A stretch of DNA of 64,000 nucleotides, taken from the NCBI GenBank assembly GCA_032158295.1, contig CM063247.1, positions 20,126,875 through 20,190,874 on the forward strand, read 5' to 3'. Shown piece after piece: positions 1 through 12,790 of the stretch. The DNA is from Pycnopodia helianthoides. Lineage: Eukaryota > Echinodermata > Asteroidea > Forcipulatida > Asteriidae. Under the pieces are notes generated by a model. It saw only the letters and a program-made list of their open reading frames with translations. It was not told the DNA's origin and did not search any database. The stretch's first letter is position 1, and each line of letters begins with the position of its first letter. A program made the translations under genes and the position numbers.

Positions 1-154
1 CTGGTCATACTGCTCACAAATAATTACACAGGCGACCCTTCAAACATGCATTCCCATTATCTTGGTACAAATCTAATTTACACCCTTGGTCAACTGGGAA
101 TAATGAAAATGGTGCCACCCAAAAACTTTCTCACTTCCCTAGAAATATAGAGTT

Positions 155-490
155 TTAAAGCAAATATCCGAAATCGGTAATTGTCAAAGACCAGTACCCA
201 CACTTAATGTGACCCAACATATACATGGAATACAAACCTGTGAAAGTTTAAGCTAAATCAGTCTTCGGAGTCATGAGAAAACAGTGAAAGACCTCATCAT
301 ATATTTTCACTGTTTTCAAACATCGGATTTTATCACCGTGTTTTACTAATTTCCTAAAAACTATTGCATTTCAAGCAAAACTATTTCAAGGGAAGTTTTC
401 CACCATGACCATCTTCATACCATGTAAGTTATGTGCAAATCTGTGAACATTTATATTTTCAACCTTATCAATTTTGTACACACCATTTAA
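155..490. mobile_element. degenerate TTAA-flanked MITE
   Basis: TTAA occurs at both edges (155-158 and 487-490), with weakly matching inverted ends (right end GTACACACCATTTAA). The interior shares blocks such as AAACCTGTGAAAGTTTAAGC and GTCTTCGGAGTCATGAGAAA with the copies at 18655 and 22151, which identifies it as a diverged member of that family. Confidence 0.6.
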
Positions 491-1551
491 CTCACTGGGA
501 ATTTCAAACAATAATTAGACACTCTCTGCTCCATGCCATAACAACAACAGATGCCTGTTGTTATTTTAAAGTAGCAGAGTTGTTGTGAAGAGAACATCTC
601 TCTCAATGGCATTATAAGTAAATGACAAGCCTCACTTTGAATGTCATTCAATAGTGTACCGAGTTCAAGGGCCTTAAGCTAGGCATTTGAATATGGGAAA
701 TTGTGAAAGGACCAAAGCTTCCTCTACATGTACGTCACAATTCCTGTACAGTGTTTGTACTCATATAACGGTAATTTTCAATATATACCTTTTAAGGCCC
801 TTTCAAGTTTCAATCTGAAAGCTTACTGATTATTAAGTTTATACCAGTACAACTCCTCCCGGGAAATAATTTCAGTCTGATGAAAGATTTGTCAAAGTTG
901 AGGAAATCGTATTCCAAGGAGCCACAAACCACTGTTGCCTATCTCCAGCTCGAAATAAGCATTCACAAACTGTTTCTTTGTGGCTTTCACTCAAACATGA
1001 CCAACAAATCAGAAAAATTTAAGGATGGCTTTAATGATCAGCTTGATGGGTCACTCTCTTTAACAGCGGTGCTACCTTCATTTCAACTACTGTGGTCTTC
1101 TCTGCGCTCTTCTAGCCAAAGCACTGAATGCATGAATCACATCATCAGTTAGGAATCAAGGATGAAGTCTTACATCCTGCTGTTGCTAACAGACATGGTA
1201 TCCATGGTGATGATAGAGAATCAGAATAGTCATGGCCTCATGGTAGATTAAAGGCAACATGCAGCAGCATTGCTTATATGTATGCCAAGTACAACAAATG
1301 TTCAGATTTTAATGGATTTGTCTTGTTGTCGCAAAAAGTAGTCTTGATCAGGAAATGGAAAGCAAGGTTTCTAATGCGGCGAAAGTTTATAAACGATTTG
1401 TTTCCTCTTTTGTACGGCAAACAATTTCACTTTTGTTCACATTTTTTGTTTGATCATGATTATTTGATGAAGTGTGCAACTTACAGAATCACAAGTGGCT
1501 AATAATAGACCCTTCTCAGATGATCTCATTATTTTATCACAGGCCATGCTG
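491..1551. other. no gene recognised
   Basis: This is AT-rich unique-looking sequence. The open frame at 880-1152 (90 codons) has no recognisable domain and no homologous feature, so I do not call it a gene. Confidence 0.5.
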
Positions 1552-1671
1552 TGGAGTACTTTCGTGCGCACTTCACGCACATGCGTTACTAGAACTGTGT
1601 GCATATGTGCATACTTAAGGCAACGCTGGATGGCACTATCCGTACATACCCTACATGTGTGTAGTACTCCA
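1552..1671. repeat. short inverted-repeat unit, possible MITE
   Basis: The segment is bounded by TGGAGTACT on the left and AGTACTCCA on the right, with GT/AC-rich sequence between. The arms are only 9 bp, so this is tentative. Confidence 0.35.
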
Positions 1672-1724
1672 ATATAGCAGACCCACCAGACTGCTATAAA
1701 AGCGTTATGTCAGCGTGATGGGTC

Positions 1725-1877
1725 TATAGACCTTTACCATGGTGCGACCATCTTGATTTTCCCCCACTCAAATCAATGTAGTACAACCAAGGCTGGAAGG
1801 GCAAATAGTCTGGTTCCTTTTTGTACAATGACTATTAGCATCCATTACTGTTAGTGGCAGCATGATAAAGGTCTATA
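1725..1877. mobile_element. MITE with TATAGACCTTTA inverted ends
   Basis: The left end TATAGACCTTTACCATGGTG pairs with the right end GGCAGCATGATAAAGGTCTATA read in reverse complement, with about three mismatches in 20. The total is 153 bp, with no coding capacity. A TA target duplication is possible because both ends finish in TATA. Confidence 0.65.
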
Positions 1878-2099
1878 GGGTACAGCTCTGCAATACTGTG
1901 CTGCAGGTACCTACAGCTACATCTTGCCTGACTCGTTGACTTGCAAGTTTACACAGTGTGTAAATAAAACAATTACACACAAACACTTATGACCCACTTG
2001 TAATGCTCTTTGCCGTGCCCTCTTTTGCTAAATTGAACTTGAGTAAATGTACAAGATGACCTCTGACGAGCATTCAAAGTAATTAAAATCAAGTTATAG

Positions 2100-2275
2100 A
2101 CCACATGGGAAACTGACTGGGTAAATTATCAATAATTTGGGTTGAAGACAAATTTACAAGAGCGGGATTTGAACCTGCGACTTCCGGTTTAATGTGCCTG
2201 TGCTCTACAAACTGAGCTATCCAGCCCTAATGTTGGCGGTCTCCCTATTTTTTCAATATCTTTGTTCAACCAAAA
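2100..2275 (-). mobile_element. tRNA-derived SINE, copy 1
   Basis: On the minus strand the sequence holds a tRNA-like A box (TAGCTCAGTTTGTAGAGCAC) followed by a B box (GGTTCAAATCC), then a tail reaching ACCCAGTCAGTTTCCC. The same unit, including the pre-tRNA block GAGACCGCCAACATTAGGGC, recurs at 44726 and, more diverged, at 32690. It is an internal-promoter retroelement rather than a real tRNA gene, because there is no cloverleaf-closing acceptor stem. Confidence 0.75.
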
Positions 2276-4449
2276 AGTACTTAAAACCAACACAAACTCT
2301 TTTTCTAGAAATTGTTCTATACCCCTGAAATCACTGAGTTTGGTTATATTGTTGAAACAGAACTCAGTGATTGATGTAATTTTAAGATTGCTAAATTTGT
2401 TTTTTAAGTTGTCTACATTTTAATATTATCCTGACATAGAAATCAATGAACAAGTTTAGACTTAGAACAGAATGCCAACAAAGTTTCAGTCTCAGACACA
2501 CACACACAAAAATTACTTCCATAAAACACAGTGGTGTGAGCATAACCATTGACTCCTTTAGCAGTGTGTCCTCGATTTACGCCTGGCTCTGTTTAACTCA
2601 AGACCTCATCATAATTCTCAACATCACGTTCACAAATCACCGCCACGTTACATCTCTCTAGCCTGACGGCCAAACTCCCAGTTTCTTGCCATCTGATGAA
2701 CTGTATCCAACCGCTAAACCAACCCATCGGAATTGAAAATCTAATGTGATCAGCTGGGGGGCCAGGCCATTGATATTTTTCCATGGTTCTTGTATCACAA
2801 GGTGAATGAGGTCATGTGATGCTTACAGCAGTAGAGGTATACTCATGAGCAATGGTTTAGAATTGTCACCTATTTTCAATGATTAACTTTGTGTCCTTTA
2901 TCCCTGACTGACATACTTGCCAATTATTATTTGAACAGTTCACCCGAAGCGGCTTTAGTTCGAAGGAAATGGTCAGACAAGATAATTTCTATGACATATA
3001 TACACAGTAGACTCTGGAATACACCAGCACAATATAAGTACCATGGACATGAAGTCATACAAGTTTCATTGACAACAAAAAGTGCCAAATCCTCTCTAAT
3101 TCTGTTCATTGGAAACTAACAGATGTGACTGGTAGTAGTGTTTATCAATCAAGCACATAGTAAGGGCAGACCTCTACTCTTCAGAGAATCATGTTCCGTG
3201 ACCCGGAAATCGACACCTGAGCCCCCCAGTGGGAATCACTTGATCATGAAATGAGCTTTGAACAGGTGGGCCCAAATCATTGAATATGATCTGATCATGT
3301 GATATAATCAAAAGGAATGTTTTATTACTTGGAGTCATGATCAATCAATATGTTATAAATGGTTTTGGATAATTATTTTCCACGAAAAAAACATAATTCT
3401 CACTCAACCCGCACAAGTGAGATCATATTCTGTAAAGGAGAAAACCAGTTTTTAAAAGTTGTTTATTGGTGACTAGAAAAAACTGTCATTTATATTGGAC
3501 TTTGAGTTATGTTTCCTGATCAGTTTTTAAGGTTTAAAGGAAAGTTAGTTTCTATTTCATTTTATCACTTCCATTCTAAAATATGTTATTTGAAGAAAGT
3601 TATACTTAATTTCATTCTCAATGAAATATGAATATTCTAAAAAAAAAAGCTACGTTGGACTTTCCTTATAATTTTTTTTTTTTAACTTCCTGTCACCGGA
3701 TTTTCCATATTGTATTTTTAATTATAGTTAAATTTTGATAAAGTCTTATCGCTACAATTATTCTTTTATCAACATCAGCACTGGTTCAAACTTCATAACC
3801 TTACATTCCTTTACTATCTCATTTTTCAAAACAACAATTTTTTGTTGTTGGTGATTAGAATTATATTTTTAATCAGTCAATAATGTTGATGAAAAATATC
3901 ACAATCTCCCCTATACCTCCCTCCATGTGGATTTTATTCACCCCCCCCCCCCTTTATCAAATAGTACGATCTACACATGTCTGAGTTTCATTACGTCGGG
4001 TCATACCACTTTTGTGTAGTGGGTGTGATAAAACGCCCAGTCATACAGGTGAGTCACAACATGATTCAGTTACTGTAATCACAAATTCCATTCAACAGAG
4101 TCTTTGTTCCTAGTATCCTGACAGGGTGGCTGCCCAAAAGGGCTTTCTTGTTAAATTACTATTAACCTAGGAATGCCAACACCATAATAGTCATAAGTAA
4201 ATGCATACAAAATGATAGAAAATACAAAACAATCACCAAAAGATTGTGTCTAAATCTACTCAGTAGGAGGGGGTTTTGAATCAAGCAATGAGGCTGGTTT
4301 CTATTTTCAGACTTTCATCAATGTCAAATTCCCTATCCAATGAATGACTATAATAGTTCTAATTTGCATTTCATAATAGGACATCAGACTAATTTTTTCG
4401 TCAATTCCTAGTTTTCTAACATTGGTTTGGATTATTGCTACATTGTGTA
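2276..4449. other. no gene recognised
   Basis: This is AT-rich sequence with homopolymer runs (C run at about 3941-3952, T run at about 3670). Open frames here are short and unremarkable. Confidence 0.5.
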
Positions 4450-4563
4450 CTTGAGCAAGATGCTATACTATATAATTGCTTCTCTTCACCAAGGGGTATA
4501 AATGGGTACCTGCGAGGGTCCAGGTTGATATTGTGTTTGAAAAAGCCTTCGGAGTGCCATGAA
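4450..4563 (+). mobile_element. fragment of the tRNA-Leu-derived SINE body
   Basis: The stretch TTGAGCAAGATGC through GGTACCTGCGAGGGTC and GTGTTTGAAAAAGCCTTCGG matches the reverse complement of the SINE body at about 36770-36870. The tRNA head and the 3' end are missing, so this is an internal relic. Confidence 0.8.
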
Positions 4564-7121
4564 GATAAAAATGAGTACAGATTTGGGCAACAGACGACAA
4601 TACTTCAATTGTAATTAACAAAACAATGAAAGACCCCAATGGATACAATATCCATTTCAAAAATTAAATCGACAAAGGTTTTCACTCCAACTTTTAAAAG
4701 AACTTTAAAAGCGATTACAGATAGTCTATTCTACTAACATATGATTGCAACTATTGTAAAAAGGAAACAAAGTAATACAAAATAATAAAACTAAATTGGA
4801 ATAAGGAATAAGGAAAAGATGAGCCTAAAAAATTAAAGCAACCTTTTACTAAAAGCTGTTATTTGAAATTTATGTTTAATAAATTATTCTAAATAAGTGC
4901 GCATATAATTGATTGATTTATGTATTTATATACTATTATTGTTATTAAATTATTTGTATTTATTTATTATTATTTTTTCCCACTTTCCCTCTCCCCGCCC
5001 TCCCCCCTTTTTATGGGGGGGGGGGATTTGGGGTTGGGGAGGACAGGATGCAGAAATACTGTTGTAGCGCCTTTGCTGGGCTGCCTAGTGGCAAAACCTA
5101 TGCTGGGGGAGGAGGAACATTCACTTCTGCTTGCTTTTATTTAAGGTTGAAATATATTTCTTGTTTGCTGAAACGTGTCTGGTCTACTACGACCGCATAA
5201 ATTGGGCCATGAATTTCTTTAATGGTCTATCCTTGTAATATTACAATCTAATTAACACTTCCGACACCTACAATATGCAGTGGGTGGAAAGATTCGGAAC
5301 AGTGAACTTGTCCATCCCACTCCTGTAAAAATTACGGGGTGACATAAAAATGTCAAAAACTGTTTATTGCTACTTATGTCCAGCTTTGTCGATAAAAAAT
5401 ATCCTGTGAAAGAGTCTTTTGTTGAAGGAATGACATTAAAGGTTGTTTCTGAAAGGGTACATATTAATATCAATCAAAATTTCCTGAAACGGTTTTCTTT
5501 CGATTTTTTTCTTCTTCTGCTACTAGTACAGCAGGTAGGTGATGGAATTGTAAATTTGATCATACAAACATGGAATTTTGCACAAAGTCAGAGTATGTCA
5601 TAGAAAGATATTTGCCATGGGGTCATCACAGATTTGTCTTTAAAAAATAGTAATAACAAGTAATGGCAGCTGTTTTAAAAATTTGGAATATTACATGTTA
5701 TTCTACCTTTATCTTTTTCAATATACAATTCTGCGATGGCCCTAAAGCCAAACAGTTTTCTCACGACATACTCTGTCTGTGCGCCAAATTCCATGCTTGT
5801 ATCTTTGCTCTGTGCTTGTATCACCAACGCTACAATTCCCCCCAAATATTTTTCCCATTTGCCCCCACTATACAGAATAACATGAAATGTACAACATTAT
5901 CAATCATTTCGAATCAGCATGACATAATGATGTAGAACATACTTTATTAAATATTTGCAACTAAACAAAAAGTGCATACTGAATTTCTGACTAAATAATT
6001 CTTGCTGATGTAATGCATTTTAAACCCAACCGTGCAGTTTCCATATCTATCACACTGAAACTCACCTAGTGTCTGCACCATTTTTAGGATTCAGTTTGTT
6101 TTTTTAGTTGCAAACATTTGTGGTCAATGTTCTACATTGAGCAAGACACTTAATCCGCTTAAAAAGGAAAACATACATTTGCTTTTCCATGTCTTTGTGT
6201 ACAAAGCCTTGCGCTGCCAGCACCCCAGCAATGATGAAGGGGCGTGCAGTACTTCCGCTTACGGATTGGGCTATACTTCCCTTTTTCTACTGAGCAATTA
6301 GGTCAGTCTTTTTTTGCTCATTCACCAACTCAACTCAATAAGCAAAGGAAAGTGACTTAAACCCGTCCAACAATGGCAACCAATTAACAGACAGTGTCAT
6401 CAGTTAAAACTGGGGACATGAAACAGGGTACCAATTCAGGAAATGGGTAATCTTCGTACATCCCTGATGAGCCTGAGGATCTGTAGTCAACTCACTGGCA
6501 TCCTTTTTGGTAATGAGATCATAATACAGACATTACAAGATGATTAGGAGGCAGTAAGAGGTGTGCCTCTATGAAGTAACACTCACCCTGGTTGGATTAT
6601 AAGGGAGTGTGCCCGAGGGAGGAGGGAGGTAATTAGACAACGGGGACATGGCGGACCTCCTTTCATTGGGACAGTTTAGCAGGGTGGCTAATTGATGGAA
6701 GTGGTTTATCTTCATGTGGTTAGTCTATGTTCAGTATCTGAGCTATTGGGCAATTGTACAGACACATAGTTCCCCTGCATCTATTCCATTCCCGTGAAAT
6801 ATGTTAATTAGATTCATGCATGCGCACGGACACTATTGGTTGGCAAACACCATGGAGTTGTGCACCAGGCAGACCCACAAACGCGTGTGGGTCACGCCAC
6901 CGTCATCCCACACAAAAAGGCGCAATGTTCACTCATTCTGCCAACCAGTAGGCAGAGTGCACACTCGCGATGTTCAGTTTACATATTTTTGGGGAGGGGT
7001 CTATTAAACAGGATGAGCAGTAACTTTGAGATGTTTTGGTTTGAGCAAGTAACGTGTGAGTCCACCAGATGCATGACTTAAAATTTGCACATACCTTATT
7101 ACAACATGAAAGGCAAGACAT
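4564..7121. other. no gene recognised; C-rich/G-rich tract at 4990-5043
   Basis: Apart from a C-run followed by an 11-base G-run and two GGGG blocks, this holds only short open frames. None of those at 5367, 5663 or 6836 shows a recognisable domain. Confidence 0.45.
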
Positions 7122-7238
7122 AGGGCCATTTCATGGCTCTGCTTACCGCAAATTCTGCACTTACGGAGCCTTGTAGCACATAATTCTGTGATACGTAAGC
7201 GCAGAAATCCGCGTAAGCAGAGCCATGAAATTGGGCCT
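7122..7238. mobile_element. 117-bp foldback MITE (short GGGCCC family)
   Basis: It starts AGGGCCATTTCATGGCTCTG and ends with the near-perfect reverse complement (CAGAGCCATGAAATTGGGCCT). Inner arms also pair (CTTACCGCAAATTCTGCACTTACG against CGTAAGCGCAGAAATCCGCG). The copy at 20449 belongs to the same family. Confidence 0.8.
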
Positions 7239-7370
7239 GTTGGGGCACATCTCAAACACTGAATACACCCACCATTTTCTTCTGCATAAAACTATACAGT
7301 ACTGATTTACCATACCATGCCAACCTTTTTAAGTATAAGCCTTTCTCTGGTTTTTCCCTTACAACTCATC

Positions 7371-7910
7371 TCAGTATAACAAGTACGGCTCACGTATACT
7401 TTCAGAATAATCCTTTGTCATGGTAACCTTCAGAAAGTTGACACACCAATGTGGAAACTTCCTCAAGATAAGGGTCAGCGGATCCAAAAAGGGAGGTCTC
7501 AACCAAAACGACTTTTTGTGAAAAAATTTCCGCTTACTTGTTAGTTGAAAAGGTTCCGTCCGATCTAAATCAGTGGTTACTGTATTGTTTGGGGAAGTTC
7601 TTGCAGGAAACTCACTGAAATGAAAAGATAGCGATGTGTAAAGATTTAGATGTGAAACGTTTCTGCCAGACATGTTGTCATTTTAGAAGAATGCAAAAAT
7701 CTGAATTAGATCATGGCCTGGTGATGCATTGCCACCCTAGAATGTGTGCAAATGTATTTGAATACAATCGTCAGTTTCCTTGAACATGGTGATTGGATTT
7801 GTGTATTGGGAACATGGTTAGAACATGGAAGTAGTAAACCTGCAGGGGTCGATTAAATAAATTTTACTTATGTATTTATTATATGGCTCGGTCTCGGCTC
7901 AGTCTCAGTG
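7371..7910. other. no gene recognised
   Basis: A 100-codon open frame runs on the minus strand from 7673 to 7371 but has no recognisable motif, and it lies between repeats. I see no other signal. Confidence 0.4.
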
Positions 7911-7947
7911 AGGTTGATTTTCCCTGATGTGATTTTTTGTTACGTTT

Positions 7948-8112
7948 TGTTTGTTTATTTGTTTTGTGTTTGTTTGTTTAATTGTTTATTTGGTTTGTTG
8001 GGGTGTTGGGGTGTTTGTTTGTTTGTTTGTTTGTTTGTTTGTTTGTTTGTTTTGGTGTTTATTTGTTTGTTTGGTTTTCGTTTTGTTGTTTGGGGTGTTT
8101 GTTTGTTTGTTA
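7948..8112. repeat. (GTTT)n microsatellite
   Basis: The segment is built of imperfect GTTT repeats with an uninterrupted run at about 8010-8052. The Phe/Leu/Cys/Val-rich open frame over it is an artefact of the repeat. Confidence 0.9.
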
Positions 8113-9290
8113 GGGGGTGGATAAACACGCTTTAAAAACAAGCGGTTTCCCCAAACAGGGTGACATATAACTTATAGAATTCAATGCTGGAACACCGATT
8201 GTGATTTTGTACTTATAACGACAAAACTTATTTCGGATATGAACTTTGGCTGTTTTAGCATGAAGCCTCCACGATTTAAAAGGGCATTATGGGCAGAGTT
8301 GAGTTCAACTTATTCAGAGTTTTTCCCACACTTAAAAGAACCCAAATTTGTTTCTTTCCTGTCACAGCTCATGAATTCAATACAATCTCAACTCTTCAAT
8401 CTAAGTGTTAAAGAGCTCTTTCAAAATCAATTTCTATTCAAAACATCAATTTTTGTAAGAATTGCTTACAAATATATTTTTACGGCTGGACTGTCTCTGC
8501 GTTTCATGGGCAACTAATTTTTTCATAAGTTATAGAGTCAAGGGTAAATTTTCTTTTGAAAACTTTCTGATTCTTTAGACTGACATGTGAAATATACTGC
8601 TCTGCTTGGTCAATCAAGTACTTTGTCCTTTCTCTTTTGAGTTCAGCAGGGTAACCAAATGTCTGCATGTAGAGATCAGTACTACAGAGATATACTTAAA
8701 TGATTTCTTTTAACTTTTTAACTAATCTAATGCTGCCCCTTTAGAGGAGCTTGAACATAGAGAACTATATTTGGTGATGGTTCTTGTAACTCCGCCAGAT
8801 ACAATGTATGGTCAAAAGACCATCAAACCAAAGGGCGGCCATGTTGAACTAAAAAATCATGCACCCCCCCCCCCTCCCTTCCAGGAAAGACTCAATCAAA
8901 GTGTGTTTGTTAACAGGAAGTTTAAAAAGTTCTTGCTTTTAAAACAAACGGTGTCAAAGGAAGTGGCTGCAAAAACGGCCTAATGCATGTCAATTTGGGA
9001 AGAATGAATACGTGAGAGCTAAACAACAAACAGGTCCTGAATACGCTCCACGGGTTGTGCATTCGACTGTTTAAGCACGGCTTCTTATTCCAGGGACTTT
9101 AGATGTAAGCACTTTCACATGAGAAAAGAGTTTGTTTGTGGGATTTGTCTTTTTCTTAAGCAAGCTCAAAGCACTTGATCAAACTGTGCATTATTTGCCT
9201 GGCCGCAGCTGGCATAAAAGAAAAACTATGAAGAATACACAGCATAGGGCGTTCAAGACTTCCCTGGAAGAGATTGGGTTCATTTATGTC
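8113..9290. other. no gene recognised
   Basis: This is AT-rich sequence with a C-run at about 8864-8877. The open frame at 8239-8517 (92 codons, Phe/Leu-rich) has no recognisable domain. Confidence 0.45.
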
Positions 9291-9526
9291 TTAAAGGGGG
9301 AACGGTAGTCATGATCATAGCAGGCCTGTGGCTGTATATGGAATTATAAACTCTAAGCAGTTACTGCACACGCGTGCGCATTGGCCGTCACATCACAGTG
9401 GAATAATGACGGTGCCCTTTTTGATGTGACGACCAGCATGCGCACACCTGCAGTAACTGGGTTAGAGTTCCTCATTCCATGTACAGCCAAAGGCCTGCCA
9501 TGATTGTGACAACAGTCCCCCTACAA
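9291..9526. mobile_element. 236-bp palindromic MITE starting TTAAAGGGGGAAC
   Basis: The two halves fold back almost end to end. On the left are AGCAGGCCTGTGGCTGTATA, TAAGCAGTTACTGCACACG and GCGCATTGGCCGTCACATCA; on the right are the matching complements (TGATGTGACGACCAGCATGCG, CTGCAGTAACTGGGTTAGAG, TGTACAGCCAAAGGCCTGCC). The left edge carries TTAA; the right edge has decayed to CTACAA. A related truncated copy lies at 60014-60168. Confidence 0.8.
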
Positions 9527-10809
9527 GTAAAAGATGGTATCTAATAGTACTTTAACCTGAACATTTAGGTGCGAATCGTTACCTTTGAAGTGGTCTAAGA
9601 TGAGCCCTGCAAAACAATCATGTGTGTGCCCTTTAAAGGCGGGCACATCTCCTTTGCAAGCCTCGTGAACTATTTGGGCCAGTAGTGGAATCCGTAAAAG
9701 TGTGTTTTCCATCAATTAACAGTCAACCCAATTTGAAGTCAAATTTCTGAACAAATTGTGTTCAAAGGCACTTTAACAAAAAATGTATTTCATAGAAAAT
9801 GCTTTAGAGTACAGATGAGTTATCAGTCTTTTCCTGAAAATGTTCACACTTGGCAAAGTTCTGATGTCCGTATAGGGAGATCGTTCCCAAACATAAAATG
9901 TGTGCTGCATCGAAAAAATACATGGCAGCCAAATGAGACAAGTTTCCAATTTTTCTTACAGGACTATAAGTGGCTTTATACGCCGGGACCTGTGGTGATT
10001 TCAGACTCATTTTGTATGACATGGTATGACCATAGAACAAGGACCAGAGGTACGACTGGGTCGAAGATGGTCACAACCTTACTGCATGGACAATTAAAGA
10101 TGTAATTAAGAATGCCCTGCAAAAGTTAGCAGCTACAGGTACCCACAAAGTTAGCTGTTGAGCCTCTCAACTATGGCGACAATAATCCATAAACCTCCTC
10201 CAAAACAAATCTTTCAGTCACCCCAAACCCCTTATTCCAGGAAGATGTTTAAAAAGAGACGCCTACAGCGGTTATTAAGAGATCAAGAGGTCTGACAAAA
10301 CATAACATCACAATGAGCTTTTGAAGAGGAGCATGCGTTTCTGCCATTCGACATTTAGATTGAGTGCCCTAAACAATGGCGTTGTTTTTGTCCGATGGCA
10401 AAAGCAACAAAGACATGACGGATTAAGCGCTTAGAAATCATGAAAGCATGTTGGGTAAACAAAGAGGTGCTTTCCAAAATTAATTGACAACTTCAGCGGG
10501 GGGACTGGGGAGCAGGGTTATATTCAAATTCTCTTGGATGACCAGTTGGTTGGAGGCTGGCTTACCCAAAAGGGATTACCATCAGTATGTGCAACAAAAC
10601 AAGCTGGTCAGAATGGGGGTGGATAGCCTGCTTGTTAAGGCTCCATTCATCTACCCTTGCACCATTGCAGAGTTCCTTCAGATCAATAAAGTGGATAATA
10701 GGATTAGGAGAAACTGACAGCTCAACATTTATGACTCAGACAGAGATAGACAGCGGTACTGATGGAACATTTTTGATGAGCTGCAATGGACTGATGATCA
10801 AGAAGCATC
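9527..10809. other. no gene recognised
   Basis: The open frame at 9758-10105 (115 codons) is the longest here but shows no family signature. The phrase CATAGAACAAGGACCAGAGG near 10029 recurs near 42340 and 41410, so part of this stretch is dispersed repeat. Confidence 0.45.
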
Positions 10810-10985
10810 TTGGCAGAGCTGTCTCCTCATATGCACTGGAATCAAGATTTGGCGGTGTCGGGATGTGGGTTCAAATCCCAGCCTTGTCGATCTGAGATTT
10901 CTGAGAGCTGCACACTTTATGGTAATGACTATGTCCTTCCGATGGATCGAAAGGGAAAAGGAAAGAAGTATGGCTGCAGGATTGT
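10810..10985 (+). mobile_element. SINE-like fragment
   Basis: A B-box-like GTGGGTTCAAATCCCAGC at about 10865 is followed by a block (GAGAGCTGCACACTTTATGG, then GTCCTTCCGATGGATCG) resembling the conserved central domain of widespread invertebrate tRNA SINEs. No clear A box remains. Confidence 0.45.
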
Positions 10986-12432
10986 ACATCTTGGCACATG
11001 AGTACTCAGAAAGTTTGAATGTGTGCCATAACATTACACAATCAGAGCTCTGCACATTGGCCATTTGAAACTGTTAGGTTGGATCTTGTTCCAGATGGAT
11101 GGAAAATAACACGGATCCATGCTGTGATGATAGGACAGGGATCAATTCAAAGGAAAACATAAAACATGAACATATCCATGCAGTTTCCTGTGTGTGGATG
11201 GTGTGACTATATAGGGTCATACCAGTGGTCACTCATGACACAATGACTATTCAACTAAATGGCTTAAGCCGCAAATCGCATTGGATTAATATTTAACCAA
11301 GACCATGGGTAGCGTTCCAATGGGTAAATCTCACCGGTGTCCGCACTTGGATTAGTTATCCTATACTAAACCGAGACAATGGTGACACATACCGACTGAC
11401 TAAAAATATACGCACATGAGGGCGCTACGCCAGTGACCTTTAACCAGATGTGACGTGAAAGGCGTGACCCTAGCTTGACAATAACGCGCACCATTTCTGA
11501 GTTCTGTCCTGTCAAACAACATGAGTCTGACTCCGAGTTTAAACACGCAGATAAAGTTGCCTTCAAAAAAATAGTTGGGGGGGGGGGTTTCTAACCAACA
11601 GATTTCGTCAAAATAGCTGAAACAAACAATACATTGGAATAAAAAAAATGCATAAATGAAGTCATCACTTATATGTTGGTCATGGCCAGTGTGCCAAAAC
11701 AAAATATCAACGCTAACTCAGGATGCACCAGGAGTGAAACTACTTGATTATGTTTGGCCTTTCCACGCCACAGTAGCAGCACGAAATGATCCTCTTAACA
11801 ACAACGGAGGAATCCATTCTCATCTTGGAAACAGTATAAAATTACCATAGACGGCCCTAACCAGGGTGGACATGGGCTAACAATACAATCCCACCGGGAC
11901 ACAGCTTTGCCCTTTCACTATCAAAATCCAAGAGATTTTGTTCAGGTAAAGACCTTCCCACCAATCGCGCATTCACACGGTTCCACCAGCTCACCCAAAA
12001 CCAACAGTATAGTAATCCCGCACTGAAAAGCCCCAAAGATTAAATCATAATGTTCTCTCTCTGGAGTTAAAATCCACCTGTGAATGCTTGAGCTTTCAAA
12101 GAACTTTTCCTGGTCACTTTCTAAAGTTCCCTGGAAACACTGTAAGTAATCACACATGGTGGAAGGAACTTATGTTGCAGTTTTTTGTAAAGCAGAGAGT
12201 TTTTTTCTCTCTTTTTTTAAATTCCAGAAGAACTTTGGAAACATTTTAGTTGCATTGGTGCCTCTCAGGTTACCCTAGAGTTAAGAAAACAATTTCTCAC
12301 TTAGTACACAACTGCAAAGGCAAACGAAAATTTGTATAACTGACAAGTGTGTTCGTGTTTCTGAACCTCACCCAAAGGCATTTCTGCTAAAAAACGGAAC
12401 AATCATGGAGCTCCATGAACAAATGTACTCTC
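10986..12432. other. no gene recognised
   Basis: There is a G-run at about 11577-11587. The open frames at 11366-11702 (minus) and 11942-12157 (minus) have no recognisable domain. Confidence 0.45.
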
Positions 12433-12790
12433 TACAAAAGACCCAGTTATTACTATAGATTCCAACTTTATGAAAGAAATCTGTTATAACTATAGGTTTC
12501 AACTATTTATAAAAAAAACTATGTTATAACTGTAGGTTTGAACTTCATAAAAAGAAAACTGTTATAACCGTAGGTTCCAACTTTATTTAAAAATAACTGT
12601 TAAAACTATACATTCCAATTTAATTTAAAAAGGTTCCAAATTAAATAAAAAAACAACCTATGTTATACTTATAACTATAGGTTCCAACTTCATACACAAA
12701 TTATGTTATAACTATAGGTTCCAACTTGTAAAAATCCTGTGTTATAACTATAGGTTTCAACTTTAAAAAACCCAAACTATGTTGCACTAT
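12433..12790. repeat. degenerate minisatellite, unit about 30-45 bp
   Basis: About nine copies of TGTTATAACTATAGGTTCCA plus a variable A/T-rich spacer (ACTTTATAAAAA-like). Copies at the two ends are closest to the consensus, and the central ones (about 12600-12660) are the most degraded. Confidence 0.85.

Noticed and set aside
5015..5025. Homopolymer G/C runs here and at 3941, 8866, 11577, 23329, 31823 and 55394 as functional sites
   Set aside because: They are most simply slippage tracts; only the 4990-5043 arrangement was kept as a weak finding.
12433..12790. CRISPR-like array
   Set aside because: Units are degenerate and spacers are A/T slippage sequence; the DNA is eukaryotic.
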